From contig NZ_JAANOV010000001.1 of the NCBI RefSeq assembly GCF_011758745.1, forward strand, positions 4,712,001 to 4,776,000: 64,000 bases of DNA, in the 5' to 3' direction. The stretch is from Amycolatopsis granulosa (lineage in GTDB: Bacteria; Actinomycetota; Actinomycetes; Mycobacteriales; Pseudonocardiaceae). Below, in pieces: positions 7,621 through 15,815 of this stretch. The notes below the pieces were generated by a model, which made no database searches, had not been told where the DNA came from, and saw nothing but the letters and a program-made list of their open reading frames with translations. Numbering within the stretch: position 1 is the stretch's first letter; every line of letters starts with the position of its first letter. Made by a program: the position numbers and the translations under genes.

Positions 7621-8583
7621 TCAGGACAGTGCGTCCGGCAGGCCGAAGTGCGCGAAGTGTTCCCGCCCCAGGAACGAAGTGATCCCGGCGATCCGGCCGT
7701 CCCGCGGCGACAGCACGGTGATGGACCAGGCTTCGAACGTCCCGCCGGGTGCGGAGCGCAAGTACGCGGCGACGCCGGTCGATCCGTTGGTGCCCACCAG
7801 GCGGTGCCGCCAGTCGCCGCAGGTGGCCAGCGGGTACTGCCGCGCGAAGGACATCACCGCGCCGGTTCCGCGGTACCAGTGCGGCATCGGTGGCATCGCC
7901 CACGTCACGTCCTCGGTCAGCAGCGCCACGAGCGCATCCGCGTCGCCGCGCTCCAGCGCGCCGGCGTAGGCCGCCGCCAGGGTGCGCATCGTGGCGTCGG
8001 ACGGTGCCGGAACGCGTGCGGGCATGGCCCGCCGCGCCCGTTGCAGCGCCGAGTTCACCGACGCGGCCGAGGTGTTCATCATCGTCGCGATCTCGGCCGC
8101 GGAGAATCCCAGGACCTCGAACAACAAAAGCGCGGCCCGCTGGTTCCCGGGCAGGTGCTGCAACGCGGCCACGAACGCCAGCTCCACCGCCTCCCGCTGT
8201 TCGGCTCGCGGGCCCGGTCCGGCCGGGTAGGGGCCGAGCCACGCGACCTCCGCGCGGGGCGCGTTCCCGGTGACCACGTGGTCAGCGGCCGGCCCGAGGT
8301 CCATCGGCAGCGCCCGCCGGCCGCGCCGCTCCACGGCGTCCAGGCAGACCCGCGTCGCCACGGTGTACAGCCACGACCGCAGCGAAGCGCGGCCCTCGAA
8401 GCGCGCCAGCCCGCGCCAGGCACGCAGCAACGCCTCCTGCACCGCGTCGTCGGCGTCGTGCACCGAACCCAGCATCCGGTAGCAGTGCGCGTGCAGCTCC
8501 GGGCGCAGCGGCTCGACCAGCCGGGCGAACGCGGGTCCGTCGCCCGTGCGCGCCCGCTCCAGGTCCACGGCCAGTTCGGTCAC
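7621..8583 (-). CDS. ECF sigma factor with C-terminal SnoaL-like domain
   Basis: The protein has 320 residues. Region sigma-2 (about 10-85, with HCYRMLGSVHDADDAVQEA) binds the -10 element; sigma-4 (about 130-190, ending ASVNSALQRARRAM) binds the -35. The last 125 residues form a SnoaL/NTF2-like domain, the hallmark of sigma factors in the SigG/SigJ-like groups that lack a separate anti-sigma factor and are controlled by this tail. GTG 8583 was chosen because it leaves room for the divergent hydrolase promoter and matches the family N-terminus. The divergent alpha/beta hydrolase is a plausible regulon member. Confidence 0.87.
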   Translation of the reverse strand: MTELAVDLERARTGDGPAFARLVEPLRPELHAHCYRMLGSVHDADDAVQEALLRAWRGLARFEGRASLRSWLYTVATRVCLDAVERRGRRALPMDLGPAADHVVTGNAPRAEVAWLGPYPAGPGPRAEQREAVELAFVAALQHLPGNQRAALLLFEVLGFSAAEIATMMNTSAASVNSALQRARRAMPARVPAPSDATMRTLAAAYAGALERGDADALVALLTEDVTWAMPPMPHWYRGTGAVMSFARQYPLATCGDWRHRLVGTNGSTGVAAYLRSAPGGTFEAWSITVLSPRDGRIAGITSFLGREHFAHFGLPDALS

Positions 8584-8645
8584 GAGCGATGATTCTGCCG
8601 CACGACGGCGGTCTCCACTTCGGAAAGCCAATCCCGGGAGGAACC

Positions 8646-9458
8646 ATGAACCACACCGTGACCGCGAGCTCACTGCGCGTCCCCGGCGCCGAGCTCTACC
8701 ACGAGGTCCGCGGACAGGGCCCGCTCGTCGTGCTCGTCGGCGCACCGATGGACGCTCGCCCGTTCGCCCCGCTCGCCGGCCTGCTCGCCGACGGCCACAC
8801 CGTCCTCACCACCGACCCGCGCGGCATCAACCGCAGCCCGGTCGACGATCCCGGCCTTGATGTGACACCGGAGACCCGCGCCGACGACCTGGCCCGGCTC
8901 ATCCGGCACGTCGACGCGGGACCCGCCACCGTGCTGGGTTCCAGCGGCGGCGCGGTGAGCGTGCTCGCGCTCGCGCAGGACCACCCCGAGCTGATCAGCA
9001 AGGTCATCGCGCACGAACCGCCGCTGCCGGAGCTGCTCCCCGACCGCGACGCTCTGCGCGCGCAGAGTGAGGACATCATCGCGACCCATTTCGCCGGCGA
9101 TCGCGTCGGCGCGTGGCGGAAGTTCCTGGCGATGGCGGACATCGACCTGCCGGAGGCGGTGTTCCAGCAGATGTTCGCCCAGGAGCCCAGCCCGCAGGAC
9201 CTCGCCGATGCGGACTTCCAGTACGCCCACCTGTACCGGCCGACGACCCGCTGGCTGCCGGACGTGGCGAAGCTGCGTGCGCTGGGCGACCGCCTCGTGA
9301 TCGGCATCGGCGCGGACTCCGCGGGCCAGATCTGCGACCGCACCTCCCGCGCCCTCGCCACGCTCGTCGGCATCGAGCCCGCCCCGTTCCCCGGCGATCA
9401 CACGGGTTTCGCCTCGCAGCCGGACGCGTTCGCGGCCCGGCTGCGCGAGCTTCTCTGA
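8646..9458 (+). CDS. Alpha/beta hydrolase
   Basis: A 270-residue alpha/beta hydrolase fold protein. The nucleophile elbow is GSSGG with Ser at residue 100; DPRGIN at 57-62 is the loop after strand 4, and GDHTGF near the C-terminus supplies the catalytic His. GGGAGGA lies 3 bases before ATG 8646. The substrate is unknown; homologues annotated as hydrolases or haloperoxidase-like enzymes are commonly found next to ECF sigma factors. Divergent from the sigma gene with only 62 bases between starts. Confidence 0.85.
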   Translation: MNHTVTASSLRVPGAELYHEVRGQGPLVVLVGAPMDARPFAPLAGLLADGHTVLTTDPRGINRSPVDDPGLDVTPETRADDLARLIRHVDAGPATVLGSSGGAVSVLALAQDHPELISKVIAHEPPLPELLPDRDALRAQSEDIIATHFAGDRVGAWRKFLAMADIDLPEAVFQQMFAQEPSPQDLADADFQYAHLYRPTTRWLPDVAKLRALGDRLVIGIGADSAGQICDRTSRALATLVGIEPAPFPGDHTGFASQPDAFAARLRELL

Positions 9459-9599
9459 CCGGCAGGTGGGGCCGGCTCCCGAGGTATCAGGACGGTAAAG
9501 GTGTGCGTCCACCACTGGTGTCCGCGCAACGCGCGCTCTAGGTTGCCAGGGAACTAGTCAAACCTTTGATCTTCTTTCCAACGGCGGGAAGGGATGGAC

Positions 9600-10934
9600 A
9601 TGACGCAGACCCCCGAGGCCTCGGCCCGGATGAGCCGGTCGCGCGACCGCGGGCAGCTGCGCCGCGTCGTCGGTGCGAGCCTCGTCGGTACGACGATCGA
9701 GTGGTACGACTTCTTCATCTACGCCTCGGCCGCGGGCCTGGTGTTCGGCAAGCAGTTCTTCCCCTCGCTGGACGCCACCGCCGCGCTCCTGGCGTCGTTC
9801 GCGACCCTCGGGGTGAGCTTCGTCGCGCGGCCGATCGGCGGGATCGTCGCCGGGCACCTCGGGGACCGGGTCGGCCGCAAGGCGGTGCTCGTCGCGACGC
9901 TGCTGCTGATGGGGCTGTCCACGATCGGCGTCGGCCTGCTGCCCTCCTACCACTCGATCGGCGTCGCCGCGCCGATCCTGCTCGTCGTGCTGCGGCTGCT
10001 GCAGGGCCTGTCCGCCGGTGGCGAGTGGGGCGGCGCGGCGCTGATGTCGGTCGAGCACGCCCCGGCCGGCCGGCGCGGCTACTTCGGCTCGTTCCCGCAG
10101 ATCGGCGTGCCGATCGGGCTGCTGCTGGCGAACCTGGTGTTCTTCAGCGTCTCCGCAGCCACCACCGCCGACCAGTTCGCCCGGTGGGGCTGGCGGATCC
10201 CGTTCCTGCTCAGCGTCGTGCTCATCGCCGTCGGCTTCTTCGTGCGGGCCCGGGTTTCCGAGAGCCCGGTGTTCAGCGAGCTGCGCGAACGCCGGGCCCG
10301 CCGGTCCGCGCCACTGGCCGAACTGCTGCGCACCAACCGCCGCGAACTGGTCGTCGCGATCGGGCTCTTCATCGCCAACAACATGGTCGGCTACATCCTG
10401 ATCGCGTTCATCAACTCCTACGGCACCCGCACGCTCAAGCTGTCCAGCTCGACGATGCTGTTCGTCGGCATGGTCGGCGCGGTCGCCTGGGGTGTGTTCA
10501 CCGTCGCCGCCGGGCACTGGTCGGACACCTGGGGCCGCCGGCGCACCTACCTGATCGGCATCCTCGCGATGGGCGCGTGGACGTTCCCGTTCTTCCTGCT
10601 CTTCGACACCCGTGCGCTGCCGCTCATGCTGCTGTCGGTGGTCGTGCTGGGTTTCGGTCTCGGGCTGACCTACGGCCCGCAGGCCGCGGCGTACAGCGAG
10701 CTGTTCCCCGCCTCGATCCGGTACAGCGGTGTCTCCTTCGCCTACGCCTTCGGCGCGATCCTCGGCGGCGGGTTCGCTCCGCTGGTGTCGACCTGGCTGG
10801 TCGGCGAGACCGGCACGTCGCTCGCGGTGTCCGGTTACATGCTGCTGGCCTGCCTGGTGACGCTGGCCGCGGTGCTGGCCCTGCGGGAGCGGCCGGCCGC
10901 CGAGCGGGAGGCGTTCGTCACCGGCGCCCAGTAG
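9600..10934 (+). CDS. MFS transporter, metabolite:H+ symporter (MHS) family
   Basis: A 444-residue membrane protein with 12 predicted helices. It carries the MHS fingerprint at the N-terminus (TIEWYDFFIYASAA), the loop 2-3 motif GHLGDRVGRKA and GLSAGGEWGGA in helix 4-5. The family takes up shikimate, 2-oxoglutarate, proline, betaine or citrate with protons; the substrate is not apparent. ATG 9600 is preferred over ATG 9594 because GGGAAGGG then has a 6-base spacing. It stands alone, with a 141-bp upstream gap. Confidence 0.9.
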   Translation: MTQTPEASARMSRSRDRGQLRRVVGASLVGTTIEWYDFFIYASAAGLVFGKQFFPSLDATAALLASFATLGVSFVARPIGGIVAGHLGDRVGRKAVLVATLLLMGLSTIGVGLLPSYHSIGVAAPILLVVLRLLQGLSAGGEWGGAALMSVEHAPAGRRGYFGSFPQIGVPIGLLLANLVFFSVSAATTADQFARWGWRIPFLLSVVLIAVGFFVRARVSESPVFSELRERRARRSAPLAELLRTNRRELVVAIGLFIANNMVGYILIAFINSYGTRTLKLSSSTMLFVGMVGAVAWGVFTVAAGHWSDTWGRRRTYLIGILAMGAWTFPFFLLFDTRALPLMLLSVVVLGFGLGLTYGPQAAAYSELFPASIRYSGVSFAYAFGAILGGGFAPLVSTWLVGETGTSLAVSGYMLLACLVTLAAVLALRERPAAEREAFVTGAQ

Positions 10935-10935
10935 C

Positions 10936-11925
10936 TCACCGGCGCCGGTCGGCGGGGAACGAGGTGTCCACGCGCTCCTCCTCGTGGTACGCGCGTTCCT
11001 CCGCGTAGGACTCGTAGGCGCGGTGGTCGGCCTCCGTCTCCGGGGGGCCGGCCAGCGCGCGCGGGTGCAGCCGGTCCGTGAGCACCACGTTGAGCTGCGC
11101 CCCGAGCAGCGTCACGATGCCCTGCAGGTAGAACCACCACAGCAGCGTGATCACGGTGGCGAACGTGCCGTAAGTGCTCTCGGCGTTGCGCAGGTACCGG
11201 CTGATGATCAGCGACGACAGCGTTTGCAGGACCCAGAACAGCACACCGGACAGCACCGCGCCGGGCAGTACGTCCCGCGTGGTGATGTCCCGGTCGGTCA
11301 GGATCCGGAACGCCGCGATGAACAACCCGATGTCCAGCACGATCGCGATGGCGTACCCGAGGATGCTCCCCAGCCAGCCCAGGTGCAGCAGGTCGCTGCC
11401 GCTGGAGACGAACCCGCTGATCATCGTGCTGATGACCAGGCCGAGCCCGATCGTCACCAGTACGAGCACGCTGCGCACGATCTGCTTGGGCAGGCTGGGC
11501 CGGGCGTGGTAGGGCAGTTCCCACACCGCGTTGAACGCGTTCTGCGTCGCGCGCACCACCGCGATCCCGCTCCACAGCGCGGTGACCAGCCCGACGGTCA
11601 GCGCCCACCACGACCCGCTCAGCCCCTGCATGGACGACGGGTTCAGCAGCGGGAACATCCTGCTCACGTGCCCGAGGACGTCGTTCTTCAGGTGTTGCGG
11701 CACGAAGAACCCGAGCAGGGTGATCAGGACGAGGAACAGCGGGAAGATCGAGAAGAACGCCCAGAAGGCGATCATGCTCGCCAGGTTCGTGGACCGGTCC
11801 TCGACGAACTTGCGGGCCACCGCGACCGGTACGGACAGCGCCTTGTGCTCCTGCTGCACCGCGTCCACGCGGTCGAGGCCGGCTTTGGCCCTGCCGGCAA
11901 CGCTTTCCCTGTTGTGCTGGCTCAC
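10936..11925 (-). CDS. YihY/BrkB family inner-membrane protein
   Basis: A 329-residue protein with about six transmembrane helices between residues 50 and 270, preceded by a charged cytoplasmic N-terminus and followed by an acidic tail of about 60 residues (ETEADHRAYESYAEER region). The sequence AFWAFFSIFPLFLVL in helix 1 and TYGTFATVITLLWWFYL in the last helices are typical of the BrkB/UPF0761 family. Despite old names (RNase BN, virulence factor) the function is unsettled. GGGAG lies 8 bases before the GTG start. Its stop directly abuts the transporter stop at 10934. Confidence 0.88.
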   Translation of the reverse strand: MSQHNRESVAGRAKAGLDRVDAVQQEHKALSVPVAVARKFVEDRSTNLASMIAFWAFFSIFPLFLVLITLLGFFVPQHLKNDVLGHVSRMFPLLNPSSMQGLSGSWWALTVGLVTALWSGIAVVRATQNAFNAVWELPYHARPSLPKQIVRSVLVLVTIGLGLVISTMISGFVSSGSDLLHLGWLGSILGYAIAIVLDIGLFIAAFRILTDRDITTRDVLPGAVLSGVLFWVLQTLSSLIISRYLRNAESTYGTFATVITLLWWFYLQGIVTLLGAQLNVVLTDRLHPRALAGPPETEADHRAYESYAEERAYHEEERVDTSFPADRRR

Positions 11926-11985
11926 GGTTGCACTCCCACCGTCGGCGTCTGCGCGTGGCGGTGAGCTACCCCGTGCGGCGGCGGG

Positions 11986-12384
11986 TCAACCCGCCTGGGG
12001 GAGACGGGCCTCGCCGAGGGTGGAGCGGAGCACCGCGCGGTGGGTCTGCTTCGCCTCCGCGTAGCGGCGCCGGCCGGCGTCGGTGAGGGCGACGAAGATG
12101 CCGCGCCGGTCCTGCTCGCACATCGCGCGCGTGACCAGGCCCTCCTTCTCCAGGCGCGCGACCAGGCGCGAAGTGGCGCTCTGGCTCAGGTGCACGGCGG
12201 CCAGGAGGTCCGCCGAGCGGCACTTGTGATCGCAGGTCGCGAGCCGCTCGAGGGCCTCGAACTCGCTGACCCCGATGCCGTGCTCGTCCTGCAGGCGGCA
12301 TTCCAGCTCGCCGGAGACGGTGGCGTGCAGGGCCATCAGGTCATGCCACTGCTGCACGAGGGAGCCTTCGGCGACGTCACCCAT
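11986..12384 (-). CDS. MarR-family transcriptional regulator
   Basis: This is a 132-residue MarR protein with a winged helix-turn-helix at about 45-105: HLSQSATSRLVARLEKEGLV is the recognition part and DRRGIFVALTDAG the wing. Three Cys are clustered around CDHKC and MCEQD, so redox sensing is possible. ATG 12384 has AGGG 8 bases upstream. It is divergent from an EmrB-type exporter at 12471, and the 86-bp gap carries a 10-2-10 inverted repeat. It is almost certainly the local repressor of that exporter. Confidence 0.92.
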   Translation of the reverse strand: MGDVAEGSLVQQWHDLMALHATVSGELECRLQDEHGIGVSEFEALERLATCDHKCRSADLLAAVHLSQSATSRLVARLEKEGLVTRAMCEQDRRGIFVALTDAGRRRYAEAKQTHRAVLRSTLGEARLPQAG

Positions 12385-12411
12385 GGCGCACACCCTAGCA
12401 TGCGCGCGGGT

Positions 12412-12461
12412 TTGATGCAAAGACATTAAATCCTCTTGCATTAGATGCGCACGCATGTAAT
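12412..12461. promoter_or_regulatory. MarR operators between the regulator and exporter
   Basis: Positions 12440-12461 hold ATTAGATGCG, two bases, then CGCATGTAAT: a 10-2-10 inverted repeat with one mismatch, 10 bases from the exporter start. A weaker site at 12412-12430 (TTGATG, 7-base gap, CATTAA) lies nearer the regulator. The region is much richer in A and T than its surroundings. Two sites fit dual control of both promoters. Confidence 0.65.
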
Positions 12462-12470
12462 CTGGTTGCC

Positions 12471-13898
12471 ATGACTTCTCCCGCCCACCTGTCCACCGCC
12501 TCGACGCGATGGGACGCCCGGCTGTGGGCCGTGCTCCTGACCGTGTCCACCGTCGTGGGTTTGGACGCCCTCGACGTCTCGATGGTCGGCGTCGCGCTGC
12601 CCTCCATCCAGGCCGACCTCGGCCTGTCCACCAACGCACTGCAATGGGTCGTGAGCGGATACGTCCTCGGCTACGGCGGGCTGCTCCTGCTCGGCGGCCG
12701 CACGGCCGACCTGCTCGGCCGGCGCCGGGTGTTCCTCGTCGCGGTGGCCGTGTTCGCGGTCGCCTCGCTGCTCGGCGGTCTCGTCGACGACGGCGCCCTG
12801 CTCATCGCGAGCCGGTTCGTCAAGGGCCTGGCGGCGGCCTTCACCGCGCCGGCGGCGCTGTCGATCATCACCACCACGTTCCAGGAGGGCCCGGCCCGCA
12901 ACCGCGCCATCAGCATCTTCGCGGTGTTCGGCGCCAGCGGGTACTCGGCAGGCCTGGTCTTCTCCGGGCTGCTGACCGAGGTCGGCTGGCGCTGGACGTT
13001 CCTGCTGCCGGTGCCGATCGCGCTGATCGCGCTGGTGTCCGCGATCAAGGTCGTCCCGGCGTACGAGCGGGACCGCTCGGCCGGCGGCTACGACCTGCCC
13101 GGCGCGATCACCGGTGCCGCTGGTTCGCTGCTGCTGGTGTTCGGGGTCGTCGAGGCGCCGGCGGCCGGCTGGGCCGCACCGCGGACCCTGATCACGTTCG
13201 CCGTCGCGGTGGCGCTGCTCATCGCGTTCGTGCTGATCGAGAAGCGCAGCGCGCACCCGCTGCTGCGGCTGGGGATCCTGCGGTCCGGACCGCTGGCGCG
13301 GGCGAATCTCGGGGGTGCGCTGTTCTTCGGCGCCTACATCGGGTTCCAGTTCGTCGTGATGCTGTACCTGCAGGACGTGCTCGACTGGTCGGCGCTGGAG
13401 ACCGCGCTCGGGTTCCTGCCCGCCGCGCTGATCGTCGCGTTCGTCTCGCCGCGCATCGAGCCGCTGATCGACCGGCTCGGCACGCCCGTCACGATCCTCG
13501 GCGGCGTGCTGGCGCACGTGATCGGGTACGCGTTGTTCCTGCGGATCGACGAGCACTCCGGGTACGCGGGATCGGTCCTGCCCAGCATGATCCTGCTCGG
13601 CATCGGGTTCACCCTGGCGTTCTCGTCGCTGAACATCCAGGCGACCACCGGGATCAGCGACAACGAGCAGGGGCTGGCCGGTGGCCTGCTGAACACCTCG
13701 CTGCAGGTCGGCGGCGCGATCGGGCTCGCGATCGTCACGGCGGTCCTCACCGGCAGCGGCAAGGGCTCACTGCTGACCGGGCTGACCCCCGCGCTGGCGG
13801 TCATCACCGGTATCGCCGCCCTCGGGCTGCTGATCGCGATCTCCGGCGTGGTGCGCCCACGCCGCCTCGCCGCGGAGCCGGAGCTGGCACGCGTCTGA
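12471..13898 (+). CDS. MFS drug exporter, EmrB/QacA (DHA2) family
   Basis: A 475-residue protein with about 14 transmembrane helices. Helix 1 carries the DHA2 signature GLDALDVSMVGVALPSI, loop 2-3 has GGRTADLLGRRRVF, and helix 5 has the antiporter motif C region (GASGYSAGLVFSGLL). The product would extrude a hydrophobic drug or metabolite by proton antiport. Its start lies just after the MarR operator, so it is inducible by a MarR ligand. A hairpin terminator follows at 13911. Confidence 0.92.
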   Translation: MTSPAHLSTASTRWDARLWAVLLTVSTVVGLDALDVSMVGVALPSIQADLGLSTNALQWVVSGYVLGYGGLLLLGGRTADLLGRRRVFLVAVAVFAVASLLGGLVDDGALLIASRFVKGLAAAFTAPAALSIITTTFQEGPARNRAISIFAVFGASGYSAGLVFSGLLTEVGWRWTFLLPVPIALIALVSAIKVVPAYERDRSAGGYDLPGAITGAAGSLLLVFGVVEAPAAGWAAPRTLITFAVAVALLIAFVLIEKRSAHPLLRLGILRSGPLARANLGGALFFGAYIGFQFVVMLYLQDVLDWSALETALGFLPAALIVAFVSPRIEPLIDRLGTPVTILGGVLAHVIGYALFLRIDEHSGYAGSVLPSMILLGIGFTLAFSSLNIQATTGISDNEQGLAGGLLNTSLQVGGAIGLAIVTAVLTGSGKGSLLTGLTPALAVITGIAALGLLIAISGVVRPRRLAAEPELARV

Positions 13899-13910
13899 GG
13901 ATCCGGGGGA

Positions 13911-13947
13911 TGTGCGGGGCCTGTCGTCGGGGGACGGGCCCCGCACA
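13911..13947 (+). terminator. Hairpin terminator after the DHA2 exporter
   Basis: Perfect 11-bp stem (TGTGCGGGGCC / GGCCCCGCACA) with a 15-base loop, starting 12 bases after the stop codon. No T run follows. Confidence 0.65.
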
Positions 13948-14082
13948 CACGCGTCCGCACCCACCCGCATGCGGGTCGTGGAAACCGTCCCCGGCGCTCC
14001 TGAAACCGGCGTGAAGCCCGGCTGAAGCCGCTTCCCTCGAGAGTCGCTCCCACACGAGGAGCACTCACCACGAGGAGGGGCG

Positions 14083-15036
14083 TTGACCACCACCACGAAC
14101 CCGGCGATCGAGGTCGCCGGGTTGCGCAAGGCGTTCGGGGACAAGGTCGTGCTGGACGGGATCGACCTGCGCATCCCGGCCGGCTCGACCTTCGCCCTGC
14201 TCGGGCCCAACGGCGCGGGCAAGACAACCATGGTCCAGATCCTGTCGACCTACCTGCGGGCCGACTCCGGCAGCGCCCGCATCGCCGGGCACGACCTCGC
14301 CACGCAGGCCGACCAAGTGCGCGCCGCCATCGGCGTCACCGGCCAGTTCTCCGCCGTCGACAACAAGCTCACCGGCGAGGAGAACCTGTGGCTGATGGCC
14401 GACCTGCACCACCTGCCCAAGGCCGAGGGTCGCCGCCGGGCCGCGGACCTGATCGAGCACTTCGACCTGGTCGAGGCGGGCAAGAAACTCGCTGCGGTCT
14501 ACTCGGGCGGCATGCGCCGTCGGCTGGACCTGGCGATGAGCCTGGTCGGCGAGCCGCGCATCATCTTCCTCGACGAGCCGACCACCGGACTCGACCCGCG
14601 CAGCCGCCACACCATGTGGGACATCATCCGCGACCTCGTCGCCCGCGGCGTCACCGTCTTCCTCACCACCCAGTACCTCGAGGAGGCCGACGAGCTGGCC
14701 GACCGCATCGCGGTGCTCGACCACGGCGTGCTCGTCGCCGAGGGCAGCCCGGCCGAGCTCAAGCGCCGCATCCCCGGCGGGCACGTCGAACTGCGCTTCG
14801 CCGACGCCCGCACCCTCGACCTGGCCGCCCGCACGTTCGGCGAGGTCTCCCGCGACGACGAAGCCCTCACCCTGCAGATCCCCGGCGACGGCGGCGTCCG
14901 CTCGCTGCGCGCCCTGCTCGACCGCATGGATCACGCCGGCATCGAGGCAGAGGCCCTGGCGGTGCACACGCCCGACCTCGACGACGTCTTCTTCGCCCTG
15001 ACCGGACACCCCACGGAAGAGAAGGTTTCCCGCTGA
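14083..15036 (+). CDS. ABC transporter ATPase, DrrA family
   Basis: The protein has 317 residues. Walker A GPNGAGKTT is at 41-49, the ABC signature YSGGMRRRLDLA at 140-151 and Walker B IIFLDEPTTGLD at 160-171. The extra C-terminal 80 residues are typical of DrrA-type ATPases (daunorubicin resistance), which pair with a single-domain permease. The TTG start is preceded by GAGGAGGGG. The stop overlaps the permease start (TGATG), indicating translational coupling. The natural substrate is not evident and no antibiotic cluster is adjacent. Confidence 0.93.
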   Translation: MTTTTNPAIEVAGLRKAFGDKVVLDGIDLRIPAGSTFALLGPNGAGKTTMVQILSTYLRADSGSARIAGHDLATQADQVRAAIGVTGQFSAVDNKLTGEENLWLMADLHHLPKAEGRRRAADLIEHFDLVEAGKKLAAVYSGGMRRRLDLAMSLVGEPRIIFLDEPTTGLDPRSRHTMWDIIRDLVARGVTVFLTTQYLEEADELADRIAVLDHGVLVAEGSPAELKRRIPGGHVELRFADARTLDLAARTFGEVSRDDEALTLQIPGDGGVRSLRALLDRMDHAGIEAEALAVHTPDLDDVFFALTGHPTEEKVSR

Positions 15037-15815
15037 TGCCCGCGCTCACCGACTCCGCCACCATGCTGCGGCGCAACCTCCGCCACGCGCTGCGCTACCC
15101 GTCGCTGACGCTGAGCGTCGCCGCGATGCCGATCCTGATGCTCCTGCTGTTCAACTACGTCTTCGGCGGCGCGATCGGCGCCGGCCTCACCGGCAGGCCC
15201 GCCGGCGGCGACTACCTCGCCTACCTGGTGCCCGGGATGCTGTTGCTCACCGTGGGATCGGCCACGATGCCGGTCGCCGTGGCGATCTGCACCGACCTGA
15301 CCGAGGGCATCGTCGCCCGCTTCCGCACCATGGCGATCGCCCGCGCGTCCGTCCTCACCGGACACGTCCTGGGCAACGTGATCCAGGCCGTGGCGAGCCT
15401 GGTGATCGTCCTCGGCGTGTCCCTGCTGCTGGGCTTCCGCAGCTCGGCCGGGGTCGGGGACTGGTTGCTCGTGGCCGCTGTCCTGCTGCTGCTCACGCTC
15501 GGGCTCAGCTGGTTCTCCGCCGCGCTCGGCCAGATCTCCAAGACACCCGAGGGGGCGAGCAACATCGTGATGCCGATGACGTTGCTGCTGCCGTTCCTGT
15601 CCAGCGCTTTCGTGCCGCTGGAGTCGATGCCGGCCGGCATCCGCTGGTTCGCCGAGTACCAGCCGTTCACCGCGGTCATCGAGACCCTGCGCGGGCTGCT
15701 CGCCGGCACGCCGGTCGGGTGGTACGGCTGGGCCGCGGTCGGCTGGGGGGTGGGCATCGCCCTGCTCGGCTACCTGTGGTCGAAGGCCCTGTTCAACCGC
15801 GAACCGACGCGCTGA
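15036..15815 (+). CDS. ABC-2 type permease, DrrB-like
   Basis: A 259-residue membrane protein with six predicted helices. MLRRNLRHALRYPSLTLS precedes the first helix, the typical amphipathic start of ABC-2 permeases, and the region around SAFVPLESMP before helix 6 is a family landmark. With the upstream ATPase it forms an exporter of two ATPases and two permeases. Its last 23 bases overlap the 3' end of the convergent AfsR-like gene. Confidence 0.92.
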   Translation: MPALTDSATMLRRNLRHALRYPSLTLSVAAMPILMLLLFNYVFGGAIGAGLTGRPAGGDYLAYLVPGMLLLTVGSATMPVAVAICTDLTEGIVARFRTMAIARASVLTGHVLGNVIQAVASLVIVLGVSLLLGFRSSAGVGDWLLVAAVLLLLTLGLSWFSAALGQISKTPEGASNIVMPMTLLLPFLSSAFVPLESMPAGIRWFAEYQPFTAVIETLRGLLAGTPVGWYGWAAVGWGVGIALLGYLWSKALFNREPTR

